A stretch of 64,000 bases of DNA, from positions 38,066-102,065 of the forward strand of contig JAJSDU010000005.1 of NCBI GenBank assembly GCA_028577615.1. Direction: 5' to 3'. A program made the position numbers and the translations under genes. A model generated the notes under the pieces. That model was not told the origin of the DNA. It was given only the letters and a program-made list of their open reading frames with translations, and did not search any database. Each line of letters starts with the position of its first letter. The first letter of the stretch is position 1. The stretch comes from Nitrosomonas sp. (GTDB lineage: Bacteria > Pseudomonadota > Gammaproteobacteria > Burkholderiales > Nitrosomonadaceae). Below are positions 37,784 through 47,236 of this stretch, one piece after another.

Positions 37784-38891
37784 TTATTTCACGCCCTCTT
37801 TCAGGCTGGCCATGATGAACTGATGCAGATCGCCGTCCAGCACGGCTTGGGTATTGCCGACTTCCACATTGGTGCGCAAATCCTTGATTCGTGATTGATC
37901 CAGAACATACGAGCGGATCTGATGCCCCCAGCCGATATCGGTTTTTGAATCCTCGATGCTTTGCTTTTCCTCATTGCGCTTGCGCAGCTCGGCTTCGTAC
38001 AGACGGGATTTCAGCATGGACATCGCTTCGGCTTTGTTCTTGTGTTGCGATCGCCCGCTCTGGCATTGCACGACGATGCCGCTCGGCTGGTGCGTAATAC
38101 GCACTGCGGAATCAGTCTTGTTGATATGCTGACCGCCTGCGCCTGAAGCGCGGAATGTATCAATCCGGATATCCGCGGGATTGATTTCAATATCAAACGA
38201 ATCGTCCACTTCCGGGTAGACGAAGATACTTGCAAACGAGGTATGGCGCCGGTTTCCGGAATCAAATGGGGATTTTCTGACCAGACGGTGCACGCCGGTC
38301 TCTGTTCTCAAGTAACCATAGGCGTATTCACCCGTTACCTTGATGCTGGCGCTCTTGATGCCGGCGATGTCGCCGGGCGACTCTTCCAGGATTTCGACCT
38401 GCAGTCCCTGCCGCTCACAATACCGCAGATACATGCGTTCGAGCATCGATGCCCAGTCCTGCGCTTCCGTACCGCCCGATCCCGACTGCACATCGATAAA
38501 ACAGTTATGCGGATCCATGGGATCGGAGAACATGCGGTGAAACTCCAGTTTCGCAACCGTTTCCTCGATTTTCTGGGTATCGGCATGAATACTCTGCAAT
38601 GCGGCGTCATCCGCTTCCGCGCGCGCGAGCTCAAACAATTCGCCTGCATCGCCTAACTGATGCTGCAACGACTCCAGCGTTTGAACGGTGTCTTCGAGAC
38701 CTTTTTTCTCTCGGCTGATTTCCTCGGCTTTCTTGGGATCGTTCCAGATGCTTGAATCTTCAAGTAATCGCGTCAGTTCTTCAAGTTTCAGTTTCTTGTC
38801 ATCGTAGTCAAAGATACCTCCGCAAATCACTGGCCCGATGATTCAATTCATCCAGCTGTTCTTCCAAAGCATTGATCTGCTCGATTTCCAT
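37784..38891 (-). CDS. prfB: Peptide chain release factor 2, programmed +1 frameshift
   Basis: RF2, terminating at UGA and UAA. The start is ATG at 38891 (AGGGGA seven bases upstream). Codons 1-27 end in CTT at 38813-38811, then an in-frame TGA at 38810-38808. Shifting +1 and continuing from 38809 gives a 368-aa protein, close to E. coli RF2 (365 aa). The shift site is CTT TGA C preceded by GGAGG, as in E. coli, so low RF2 lets ribosomes slip. The decoding tripeptide SPF is in [18 protein letters not shown], and the catalytic GGQ is in [17 protein letters not shown]. Readers that ignore the shift would call a truncated gene from 38830. Confidence 0.95.
38807..38822 (-). promoter_or_regulatory. 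prfB autoregulatory frameshift site
   Basis: The minus strand reads CGG AGG TAT CTT TGA C. The GGAGG acts as an internal Shine-Dalgarno, CTT is the slippery codon and TGA C is a weak RF2-dependent stop. This is the same architecture as the E. coli prfB site, with the zero-frame stop at codon 28. Confidence 0.92.
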
Positions 38892-39061
38892 AATATTTCC
38901 CCTGCCAAGATACAAAACCGGTTATTTTAATCTGAAATGGCATGCTTCTGCCCTGTATTATTTTGAGCAGCAATCTGCTAACGTAAAAAATTCAAAATTT
39001 CACGCCGGACGATTAAAATACCGGATTTACTGAATCAATAAAAAATTGTGCCTTAAATGTA

Positions 39062-39775
39062 ATGCCAAACTATTTTGCTTTGATACCCGCCGCCGGCTAC
39101 GGCGCGCGGATGGACCATCAACTGCCCAAGCAGTATTTGCCGCTGGCTGGGAAACCCATGATTTATCATGCCATCAACACGCTGTGCCGTTCAACAGCCA
39201 TCAGCCGGGTTTTTGTGGTGCTGTCCCCGGAGGATCCCGAGTGGCGGAAATACGACTGGCGCGAGTTTGACGACAAGCTGGCCGTGCTTTATCACGGCGG
39301 CGCCACACGCGCTGAAAGCGTATGCAACGGACTAGCGGCAGCGTCAGCAGTCTGTCCGGACTGTCCGATTGGTGACGAAGACTGGGTGTTGGTGCATGAT
39401 GCGGCCCGGCCTTTGTTCACTCGGAATCAGCTCAGTCAGTTGATCGATGAAATCGGCGAGGATCCGGTGGGTGGATTGCTGGCCGTGCCTGTCGCCGATA
39501 CGCTTAAACGCGGCGACAGGGCTGCGCGTGTTGCACAGACCGAGCCGCGGGAAAATTTATGGCAGGCGCAGACGCCGCAGATGTTTCGCTACCGGATGCT
39601 GCTCAATGCGCTCAGCGGAAACACGCACGCGAATGTGACCGATGACGCCAGCGCGATCGAGGCTCTGGGACTGCATCCCAGGCTTGTGCATAACCGGGAT
39701 TTCAATTTCAAAGTGACTTATCCTCAGGACCTTGAGCTCGCCGAGCTCATCATGCAAAAAAGGAACCATCAATGA
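39062..39775 (+). CDS. ispD: 2-C-methyl-D-erythritol 4-phosphate cytidylyltransferase
   Basis: A 237-aa enzyme of the MEP isoprenoid pathway that makes CDP-methylerythritol from MEP and CTP. The nucleotide-binding signature [20 protein letters not shown] is at the N-terminus, followed by VLVHDAARP and [10 protein letters not shown]. The stop overlaps the ispF ATG by four bases (ATGA at 39772), the classical ispDF pair. Confidence 0.95.
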   Translation: MPNYFALIPAAGYGARMDHQLPKQYLPLAGKPMIYHAINTLCRSTAISRVFVVLSPEDPEWRKYDWREFDDKLAVLYHGGATRAESVCNGLAAASAVCPDCPIGDEDWVLVHDAARPLFTRNQLSQLIDEIGEDPVGGLLAVPVADTLKRGDRAARVAQTEPRENLWQAQTPQMFRYRMLLNALSGNTHANVTDDASAIEALGLHPRLVHNRDFNFKVTYPQDLELAELIMQKRNHQ

Positions 39776-40257
39776 TTTCATTACGAATCGGGCAGGGGCG
39801 CGATGTGCATCAACTGGCGGAAAACCGTCTGCTGGTTATCGGCGGCGTGACCATTCCTTACGAAAAAGGGCTGCTCGGCCACTCCGACGCCGACGTACTG
39901 CTGCATGCGTTGTGCGACGCTTTGCTTGGCGCAGCCGCGCTGGGGGACATCGGCACGCATTTTTCGGATACCGATGCGCAATACAAAAATATCGACAGCC
40001 GGGTTTTGCTGCGCAATGTGCGCCAGCTTTTGCGCGAGCGCAACTACGACATTATCAATATCGATGCAACCATCATCGCGCAGGCACCCAGAATGGCGCC
40101 GCATATTCCGGCGATGATTGCAAATGTCGCGCAGGATCTCGGTATTCCCGGCGGTGCTGTCAATATCAAGGCCAAAACCGCTGAGCATCTTGGCGCGCTC
40201 GGACGTAAGGAAGGTATTGCAGCGGAAGCCGTTTGCCTGATTAATCATACCGGTTAG
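39772..40257 (+). CDS. ispF: 2-C-methyl-D-erythritol 2,4-cyclodiphosphate synthase
   Basis: A 161-aa trimeric zinc enzyme of the MEP pathway. The zinc ligands Asp and His are in GQGRDVHQL and the third in [20 protein letters not shown]; the flexible-loop [10 protein letters not shown] and terminal [13 protein letters not shown] are also present. Length matches E. coli IspF (159 aa). It starts within the ispD stop and is followed by thpR after seven bases. Confidence 0.95.
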   Translation: MISLRIGQGRDVHQLAENRLLVIGGVTIPYEKGLLGHSDADVLLHALCDALLGAAALGDIGTHFSDTDAQYKNIDSRVLLRNVRQLLRERNYDIINIDATIIAQAPRMAPHIPAMIANVAQDLGIPGGAVNIKAKTAEHLGALGRKEGIAAEAVCLINHTG

Positions 40258-40264
40258 CACCCGT

Positions 40265-40834
40265 ATGTCTGATATCATCCGGCGGGAAACGGCGCGATTG
40301 TTTTTTGCCATCCGGCCCGACAGCACGATACAGGCGGTGCTGAACCGGATGGCCAGAAAAGTGGTTGCCAGCGAACAGGACGGACGATGCGTCAAACCGG
40401 AAAACATTCATCTGACCGTGCTGTTTCTTGGCGATGTCGAATCGGATAGAATCGATACATTGCGTGAAATCGCCGGCAGTGTTGTTGCGCAGACGTTTAG
40501 TCTGTCCATTCAGGGCACGCTGTTCTGGAAAAAAAACCGCATTGTCATGGCCAATGTAGCGCATTATCCCGCCGCGCTTTTCGCGCTGGCCGGCACGCTG
40601 AAGACAGCGTTGGTCGCCGCGGGTTTTACCTGTGAAGACCGTAAGTACAAGCCGCATATCACGCTGATCCGCAAAGCCGGCGCGCATCTGCCGATGCAGC
40701 TTGAAAACCCGATACAATGGGACGTCGACGACTGGCTGTTGCTGCAATCCCGCTTATCCAGCCACGGTTCGTGTTATAGCGAGCTGGGTCGCTGGCCGCT
40801 TCATTCCATCACTGAAACTGATTCGCAATTTTGA
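40265..40834 (+). CDS. thpR: RNA 2',3'-cyclic phosphodiesterase (2H family)
   Basis: A 189-aa 2H phosphoesterase that opens 2',3'-cyclic phosphate RNA ends and ligates tRNA halves in vitro. Two HxTx motifs are present: HLTVLFLGDV and HITLIRKAG. It starts with the usual RLFFAIRPD region. The stop codon overlaps the TTG start of tsaB (TTGA at 40831). Confidence 0.9.
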   Translation: MSDIIRRETARLFFAIRPDSTIQAVLNRMARKVVASEQDGRCVKPENIHLTVLFLGDVESDRIDTLREIAGSVVAQTFSLSIQGTLFWKKNRIVMANVAHYPAALFALAGTLKTALVAAGFTCEDRKYKPHITLIRKAGAHLPMQLENPIQWDVDDWLLLQSRLSSHGSCYSELGRWPLHSITETDSQF

Positions 40835-41502
40835 AAATCCTCGCTTTTGATACCTCGACCGAATACTGCTCGACCGCACTGCGCCATGACGGCGGCATCG
40901 TCAAGCGGGAGACCTATGCGCAACGCCAGCATTCCGAACTGCTGCTGCCGATGATACAGGACACGCTGACTGAAGCCGGATTGCGGCTGTCCGACCTCGA
41001 CGGACTGGCCTTCGGCGCAGGGCCGGGTTCCTTTACCGGCCTGAGGATAGCCTGCGGCGTGGCGCAGGGGCTGGCGCTCGCCACCGGCCTGCCGGTCATC
41101 GGCATCAGTACGCTGGAAGCCATTGCGCAGCAGAATGCGCATGACAGAATCGTGGTGGCGCTGGATGCGCGCATGGGCGAGATTTATCATGCCGCGTATA
41201 TCCGGCAGGATAATCGCTGGATAGTGGTGAGTGAACCTGCGCTGTGTCAGCCGCAGCGTGCGCCGGTGTTGCCGGAAGGCAGGTGGATGGCCTGTGGAAA
41301 TGGTTTTAAGGTGTATCGTGAGCCGTTACAGACGCTTTACCACGATCAGCTGGTGGCAATACGGGACGAGCAGTATCCGCATGCGCAGGAAATCGGGCAA
41401 CTGGCCGCAATGCAGGCGATCGATGCGTTTTGCACCGATCCGGCGCAAGCCGCGCCGATCTATATCCGCAATAAAGTGGCACTGAAGGAATCCGAGCGGT
41501 GA
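40831..41502 (+). CDS. tsaB: TsaB, tRNA threonylcarbamoyladenosine modification factor
   Basis: A 223-aa ASKHA-fold protein that pairs with TsaD and TsaE to make t6A37 in ANN-decoding tRNAs. The N-terminus LAFDTSTEYCSTAL and GAGPGSFTGLRIACGVAQGLA are diagnostic. The start is TTG, supported by the conserved MKILAFDTS and by the 4-bp overlap with thpR. The stop overlaps the rimI GTG. tsaB-rimI adjacency is widespread in bacteria. Confidence 0.94.
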   Translation: MKILAFDTSTEYCSTALRHDGGIVKRETYAQRQHSELLLPMIQDTLTEAGLRLSDLDGLAFGAGPGSFTGLRIACGVAQGLALATGLPVIGISTLEAIAQQNAHDRIVVALDARMGEIYHAAYIRQDNRWIVVSEPALCQPQRAPVLPEGRWMACGNGFKVYREPLQTLYHDQLVAIRDEQYPHAQEIGQLAAMQAIDAFCTDPAQAAPIYIRNKVALKESER

Positions 41503-41960
41503 ACCAGGCACTGCCATTGAATCCTGAAATCCGGCCCATGCGTGAATCCGATCTGGATCAGGTTATCCGCATCGAGCGGCAGATTTTTCTGTTTCCGTGG
41601 TCGCTGGCGAATTTTGCCGATTCGCTCAAGGCCGGATATCTGTGTCAGGTGATGGAAGAAAACCTGACAATCCTGGGCTACAGCATCCTGATGATCGGTC
41701 CGGATGAATCGCATATTTTGACGCTGGGCATCAATCCCGATTGGCAGCGGCGAGGACTCGGCGAAAAAATGCTGCATTACCTGATCGATCTGTCAGCAGA
41801 ACACGGCGCGAAGTCGGTATTGCTCGATGTGCGCGAATCGAATCAGGGGGCAGCCAGACTCTATCGGCAACTGGGTTTTGAACAGATTGGCAGGCGCAAG
41901 GGTTATTATCCCGCGATGTGTGGCCGGGAAGATGCGCTGGTGATGCAACTCCGGTTATGA
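41499..41960 (+). CDS. rimI: Ribosomal protein alanine N-acetyltransferase RimI
   Basis: A 153-aa GNAT acetyltransferase that in E. coli acetylates the N-terminal Ala of ribosomal protein S18. Motifs are IRPMRESDLDQVIRIERQIF, the acetyl-CoA loop NPDWQRRGLGEKML, and VRESNQGAARLYRQLGFE. The GTG start overlaps the tsaB stop (GTGA). A Met 13 residues in (MRESDLDQ) is an alternative start. The stop overlaps the next gene. Confidence 0.92.
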   Translation: MNQALPLNPEIRPMRESDLDQVIRIERQIFLFPWSLANFADSLKAGYLCQVMEENLTILGYSILMIGPDESHILTLGINPDWQRRGLGEKMLHYLIDLSAEHGAKSVLLDVRESNQGAARLYRQLGFEQIGRRKGYYPAMCGREDALVMQLRL

Positions 41961-42646
41961 ACGAACGGCGCAAGCTCATTCTTAAAACGCTTGGATTGAC
42001 GCCGGTCTGGCGTTTGCGACCATCGGCTCCGGATGCTCATGATGAAGCGGACGTGACCGGAAGCGGCAATCTGGAAATACCCGTTCAGCAGATGAACTGG
42101 GAACAACTGGCGGAAACGGTTGCGCACTGCACGGCCTGTCCGTTACGCAAAACCTGCACGCAGACCGTTTTCGGCGTCGGCGATAAAAATGCCGATTGGC
42201 TGTATATCGGCGAAGGACCGGGTGCGCGCGAGGATGAACTCGGCGAACCGTTCGTCGGTCAGGCCGGAAAACTGCTCGACAACATGCTCGCGGCGATTCA
42301 TCTGCAACGCGGGGATAATGTGTACATTACCAACATCGTCAAATGCCGCCCGCCCGGCAACCGTAATCCGAGCGAAAGCGAAGCGCAGCAGTGCGCGCCG
42401 TATCTGGCGCGGCAGATCGCGCTGATTCAACCGAAACTGATCATCGCGCTCGGCAAAGTCGCCGCGCAAAACCTGCTCAACAGCGACGACAGCATTGCCA
42501 ATTTGCGCGGCAGAATTCACGATTATTGCGGCATTCCGCTGATCGTCACCTACCATCCCGCCTATCTGCTGCGCGCCTTGCCGGAAAAAGCCAAAGCCTG
42601 GCGCGACTTGTGCCGCGCGCGCGAACTGATGGATTCGCTGTCGTAA
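41957..42646 (+). CDS. Type 4 (family 4) uracil-DNA glycosylase
   Basis: A 229-aa Fe-S uracil-DNA glycosylase that removes uracil from DNA. Cluster cysteines include those of [17 protein letters not shown] and the [11 protein letters not shown] region. The active-site loop is [20 protein letters not shown], and the C-terminal motif [10 protein letters not shown] is typical. About 50 N-terminal residues precede the catalytic domain. The ATG at 41957 overlaps the rimI stop (ATGA). Some family members are annotated as phage SPO1 polymerase-related proteins. Confidence 0.92.
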   Translation: MNERRKLILKTLGLTPVWRLRPSAPDAHDEADVTGSGNLEIPVQQMNWEQLAETVAHCTACPLRKTCTQTVFGVGDKNADWLYIGEGPGAREDELGEPFVGQAGKLLDNMLAAIHLQRGDNVYITNIVKCRPPGNRNPSESEAQQCAPYLARQIALIQPKLIIALGKVAAQNLLNSDDSIANLRGRIHDYCGIPLIVTYHPAYLLRALPEKAKAWRDLCRARELMDSLS

Positions 42647-42659
42647 CTGCGACTGATTT

Positions 42660-43028
42660 TTACCAGTGTTTCAGGCTGCGGTTCCAGCGATAGAGCAGCC
42701 GGGCAAACGCGTTATAGCACCAGTGAAAAACCTGCCGGATAACCGGCAGTTGTGCGATACGGCCCAGCCAGCGCAGCCGGGGTGTTTTCAACCAGAGAAA
42801 AATGAACGCATCCGCGCCGATTCGGATCTGGCCGCAATCATCGCGCACATGCAGCCGCTCACGAACCTGCTCCAGCGATGACGATGTTTCGCTTGCCGTT
42901 TCGGGATGGTTGTGCACATCGACCCATTCCACATCGTCGACACCGTTACGCGCCATTATCGAACGCTGCTTCTCAATCCCGGCCTTGCAGACCGGGCACG
43001 CGCTGTTGTAATACACCTTGTCAGTCAT
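42660..43028 (-). CDS. DCC-family (DUF393) thiol-disulfide oxidoreductase-like protein
   Basis: A 122-aa protein of the DCC family, small proteins with a DxxCxxC-like N-terminus and a helical C-terminus of unknown physiological role. Here the N-terminus reads VYYNSACPVCKAGIE, keeping the CPVC redox-like motif but with Ser-Ala where the family often has Gly-Asp. RIGADAFIFLWLKTPRLRWLGRI is the conserved C-terminal region. ATG at 43028 fits the family start; the frame is open 26 codons further upstream. It is convergent with the udg gene. Confidence 0.8.
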   Translation of the reverse strand: MTDKVYYNSACPVCKAGIEKQRSIMARNGVDDVEWVDVHNHPETASETSSSLEQVRERLHVRDDCGQIRIGADAFIFLWLKTPRLRWLGRIAQLPVIRQVFHWCYNAFARLLYRWNRSLKHW

Positions 43029-43226
43029 GGGTAATTTGCCGGATCGTTGATCTTGCGGATATTTTAGCATTGCTTCGGTGAGAGATACTGTATTACGTAA
43101 GCACATGGATGCATCGGAATTCTCGGGATTATCAACGCATGTTAATATCCGGTTGTCGCAAAAAATGCATGCAGGCTAACCATACTTTGATGCGTTTGGC
43201 GTGCGCCAAAGAAACGAAAAAAAATC

Positions 43227-46200
43227 ATGAGCTGGAAACAACAACTGATCGAAGAGGTGTTTTTTAGCGGTCTGCGCAGCGTTCTGGCCAAGGCGCTGCC
43301 GGATTACTGGCAACGTCGGGCTAGTGAACGGTTCAACGATTTTAATCCGTTCAGCGTTATCTCAGGCAATCATGATTTGCTGCGCGCGGCGCGTCTGGCC
43401 TGGGTGCAGGCGGCGCTGGAAATGCTGGATGTGGTACGGAAAACGTCTCAATCCGGTGGGCAGGCATTTGATGATAAAAACACCGTTATACGGTTCGGAG
43501 CGCTGGCGCGTAACGCCATCCTGAAAATCCGTACGGATACATTGGATCGGTGCACCAATCCGGGCAACAGTCCGATCGACCATCATCTGCAAACCATCAT
43601 CGAAGGCACTACCGAATTCATTGCGCCGGGAAAAAGCAAAACGCAAAGCCAGTCATTGACGCTGGGTTTTGATCAGACGCTGGCGGCGATTACCGGCTGG
43701 CCGGCGCATGAACTGCCGCCGATGGTGAAGCAGATTGCACGTGACGGGTTGTCGATGATGAACAATGGCTCGAATCGTTCTTTTGGCGAGCTGGTGTTTG
43801 CCGCGTTTGCCGAAATTCTGAAAAATCCGGATCAGTATCCTGAGGCTTATCCGGTCTTTACCATTGCCACACTGGATGCGACGCGCAAGTTATCCGAGGA
43901 AATACTGGTCTGTACTTGCGGTATCGAATGAAAAAATCGACCGATCGATCGCAGTAATCGATGCGTTGCACGTATTTCAACAGGACGCGCAACGCTATCT
44001 GGATGTGCTGCCGCAGTTGGCGGCAGGGCAGGAGCGGATGGCCGGGCAATTGAACACCATTGAAAGCGGCGTCAGTGAAATTCTGAGCCGTATGGTGCAA
44101 ACCGCGCAAACCCACCCCGATGCCAGCGAAGCGGAATCGCTGGCCGAATACCGGAAATTTCTCGACCAGCTGGATCAGTGCGAATTCAAGCAAGTGCTGG
44201 ACAGCCAGCTCGGCAGTCTTGCCGGTTACCGGGCGCAATGCATAGCACGCTAGGCGCAGCCGCGCTATGCGATCGACAAACAGTTTACCCCGTTGGCGCT
44301 TATGCTCGATCAGGGCGAAGATGCGCCGGGCGAGCGTTATCTGCAGCAATCGCAACCTTTTCATGATTTGCGCGACGTGCTGGACGCTGTGCATGACGGT
44401 TAAACCGGTGCTGGTAAACGCTTTCTGGAGGATCTGGCGTTGAATCATCCAAGCGTGCGCGTCATTTTCAGTTGCCGCACGCTGGATTACGGCAGTCAGT
44501 TGACCACCAAAGACCTGCCGCGTATCCCGCAAGTGGAAATCACCGCGTTGACCGACCTGCAAATCGAACAGTTTCTGCGGGTCTATAGCCCGGTTCATGG
44601 CGAATCGTTATGGCGGCAATTGAAGTATACGCCGCAGGCCGATCTCTACCGTTCGCCGTATTACCTTAAACTGCTGATCGATCAGGCGCATGCCGGCAAG
44701 ATACCCAAAGGCCGCACGGCACTGTTTACCGGTTTTGTGCGTGCCATGTTGCAACGTGAAATCCCGGACAACGAGCGTTTGCGCGAGCAGGACTGGTTGC
44801 TGACCGAACGCGAGCGCAAGCGAATCGATCAATGGCAGAATGACTATGAACTGCCCAAACGCGGCAAGCTGTTTAATACGCTGGCAGCGTTTGCGTTTCA
44901 ATTGCAGCAGAAACAACGCGATGGCGAAACGGACAATGTCGGTAATTCCGGCAACTCCGGAAACAAGTCGCAGGTTAGTATCGATTTTGATGACGCGCTG
45001 GATGTGTTGTCGGAACAGATTGAGGATGAAAAACAGCAAGAGCATCTGCTCAACATTGCGGTGGACTTGCAGATTCTCGATATGCCGGGCGACGATGTGC
45101 TGTTTGTCATCAACTGCTGCAGGAATACTTTGCCGCGCGCTATCTGGCCGAACGTTTCAGCGCGGCAAAGGCAGAAGAAAGCAGTGCACTGATCGGTTTG
45201 GCCGGCAGTGCCTGACGCATTGCCGGGTTTGCCGACGACCGGCTGGGAGGAAACGTTTACCCTGGCTGCGGCAATGACGGCGGATGCCGATGCGTTCGTA
45301 CGTGCACTGGCGAAAGTCAATCTGCCGCTGGCCGGGCGTAGTGCGGCGCAACCTGATGTGACTGTCTCTGCCGAGTTGCGCGCGGATTTGCAGCACAGGC
45401 TGGTCGCGCGCAGCCGTGACATCGATACCGATCTGCGTGCACGCATTCTTGCAGGCGATGCACTGGGCGGGCTGGGTGATCCACGTTTCAAAGCGCAGCA
45501 GGGACCGTTGGGCCGCTACCTGCTGCCGCCGATGATCGCAGTTGATGGCGGTAGGTATACGATCGGCAGCGACGAGGGGCTGGAAGACGGTGAAGGCACC
45601 GAAGAAAGTACCCGGAGTGCTATGCGTATTGTCCACGATCTTTATAAAAATAATGTACAGGCTTTTATTCAATTAACTGAAGAATGAGCCTTGACTGAAG
45701 CGCAAATTCAGCAATGGCAAGACTATCTTGCGATGACCGATAACGCGTTTGAAACGCTGCTGAAAGAACGGTGGCCGGATCAGCGTTTTGTACAACCTGG
45801 CAAATGGGGCGATTCGGGATTTGATGCGCCGAACCAGCCGGTAGTCGGCGTGTGCTGGTTTGAAGCGCGTGCGTATTGCGCCTGGCTCAGCGCTCAAACC
45901 GGGCAGCATTACCGCCTGCCGACCGAGGCAGAATGGGAAGCCGCGGCAAGCGGCACGGCAGGGCGCCACTATCCGTGGGGAGAAGCATTTGATGCCACGT
46001 GGTGTAATACGGTTGAAGCCCGGCTGCGGCGTGTCACGCCGGTGGGGGTATTTGTTGAATCGGATACGCCTCCTTCGATATCTACATCGAATTCCGGTAT
46101 TGCCGATCTGGCAGGCAACGTGTGGGAATGGACCGGCAGTGCATACCAGTCGTATCCGTATCGGGCCAGCGACGGCCGAGAAGTGCCGGAAGGCGAGAAT

Positions 46201-46327
46201 CAGCGCGTGTTGCGCGGCGGCTCGTGGGTCAACCTCGGCAGGTACTGCCGTTCTGCTACCCGTCTCAACTTCGCTCCGTCTGATCGCTTCGACGCCACGC
46301 GGCTTTCGTCTTGCCCGAGGCCACTGA
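43227..46327 (+). pseudogene. Decayed NACHT NTPase with C-terminal FGE-sulfatase (C-lectin-like) domain
   Basis: The remains of one large gene in several frames. 43227-43931 encodes an intact N-terminal helical region; a +1 shift near 43905 leads into DALHVFQQDAQRYLDVLPQL, which stops at TAG 44251. The frame resumes with RYAIDKQFTPLALMLDQGE and stops at TAA 44401. The Walker A to Walker B part of the NACHT domain is missing: VHDG*TGAGKRF runs straight into the sensor-like RVIFSCRTLDYGS. The LLQEYFAARYLAERF helix is shifted near 45110, with a stop at 45213. A TGA at 45685 follows, with apparent loss of the start of the FGE domain. The rest (LPTEAEWEAAASGTAGRHY, GNVWEWTGSAYQ, RVLRGGSWV) is clear. 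A last shift puts the ending GFRLARGH (46301-46324) in another frame. NACHT proteins of this type belong to the STAND NTPases, often linked to defence. Confidence 0.8.
46228..46327 (+). other. Possible DGR-type variable region at the end of the FGE domain
   Basis: Between RGGSW and the frame-shifted GFRLARGH lie 23 codons, 21 of which end in C or T, with the first two bases apparently free (GTC, AAC, CTC, GGC, TAC, ACC, TTC, GCC and so on). This is the pattern left when AAY codons of a template repeat are adenine-mutagenised by a diversity-generating retroelement. No reverse transcriptase or template repeat is in the window. The ordinary FGE family also ends in GFRLA, so this remains an inference. 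Confidence 0.4.
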
Positions 46328-46435
46328 GCTCAAGTCAGGCAGGGCCGTGCCCGGAGGGCATGGCCTCCAGTCAGTGAGCAGGCCAGCAGCCGGCTGACCG
46401 CAGCGCGACGGAGCGCGCGAAGGCTCAGGCGGGGG

Positions 46436-46461
46436 ATGAACTGCGCGTTCGTGCAGTTCAT
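46436..46461. repeat. Small hairpin after the decayed gene
   Basis: ATGAACTGC and its inverted copy GCAGTTCAT flank an eight-base loop, forming a 9-bp stem immediately before the larger palindrome. No T-tract follows on either strand, so it is not an obvious terminator. In DGR targets a hairpin often follows the variable region, but this one is more than 100 bases away. Confidence 0.35.
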
Positions 46462-46552
46462 GTAGGGTGGATAAGTGAAACGCCATCCACCATAATCCCG
46501 GAATTTTGGATGGATGGCTGTGGTGGATGGCGTTTCACTTATCCACCCTACA
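46461..46552. repeat. Palindromic repeat element with perfect 32-bp arms
   Basis: The left arm (46461-46492, beginning TGTAGGGTGGATAAG) is an exact reverse complement of the right arm (46521-46552), separated by 28 bases. It can form a very stable hairpin or cruciform. I recall dispersed elements starting GTAGGGTGGATAA in many proteobacterial genomes, where they cluster in accessory regions. There is no coding sequence in it. The whole 46328-46646 gap contains only this, the small hairpin and GC-rich remnants. Confidence 0.75.
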
Positions 46553-46646
46553 ATGGCTACCTTGTCAATTGATGAAAAATTGCAATGGCTAAATAGTGTA
46601 GGTCTATAATCAAAATTTCTGATGATGCTGAATTTCCGGAGGAGAC

Positions 46647-47219
46647 ATGCGTACGATTTTTGCTGTTCTTGTGTTGATGCTCTGTTCCACGCATCTTGCC
46701 GCTGAAAATGACAACGCGGCGCAGCTTGAAGACAAAGCCAGACAGCTTGCCGCGCAGCTGGGCATGCAGTTGAAAGCGCGGCTGCAATCGGCGATTGAAA
46801 CGGGCGGGCCGGCCAGTGCGATTGCGGTGTGCAACGTCGCTGCGCCGGAAATTGCGGCAGAGCTGTCCAGAGACGGCTGGACAGTCGGGCGCACCAGTCT
46901 GAAACTGCGCAATCCCGCCAATCGGCCGGATGCGTGGGAACAAACGACGCTGCTCGCGTTTGAACAGCAACTCGCGTCCGGCACACCCGTGGCCAGTCTG
47001 CAGAACAGCACGGTTGAATCCGATGCCGGCGAGACCCGTTACCGGTTTATGAAGGCGATACCGGTTGATGGGGTTTGCATGGCTTGCCACGGTGAGACGA
47101 TCGCTGAGCCGGTGCGTGCGGCGCTGGCGGAAAAATATCCGCAGGATGCCGCAACCGGCTACAAGCCGGGTGAATTGCGCGGCGCGTTTACCATTACGAA
47201 GATTCTGGCTGCCGATTAG
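46647..47219 (+). CDS. Tll0287-like (DUF3365) periplasmic mono-heme protein
   Basis: A 190-aa exported protein. Signal peptide 1-19 (MRTIFAVLVLMLCSTHLAA); one c-type heme motif CMACH near residue 150 in VDGVCMACHGE; and the family core GPASAIAVCNVAAPEIA with RTSLKLRNPANRPDAWE. The Tll0287/DUF3365 domain is a heme sensor or redox domain found alone or fused to signalling modules. Here it is alone, so electron transfer or heme-based redox buffering is possible. GGAGG ten bases before the ATG is a strong ribosome binding site. It is not part of an evident operon. Confidence 0.85.
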   Translation: MRTIFAVLVLMLCSTHLAAENDNAAQLEDKARQLAAQLGMQLKARLQSAIETGGPASAIAVCNVAAPEIAAELSRDGWTVGRTSLKLRNPANRPDAWEQTTLLAFEQQLASGTPVASLQNSTVESDAGETRYRFMKAIPVDGVCMACHGETIAEPVRAALAEKYPQDAATGYKPGELRGAFTITKILAAD

Positions 47220-47236
47220 CAATGTGCTGAAGTGGA

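Noticed and set aside
37784-38830. prfB as a truncated or broken gene
   Set aside because: The upstream 27 codons and the CTT TGA C shift site restore a full-length RF2.
43858-44598. A 246-codon minus-strand open frame across the decayed NACHT gene
   Set aside because: The plus-strand fragments show recognisable NACHT-family segments; the minus-strand product resembles nothing.
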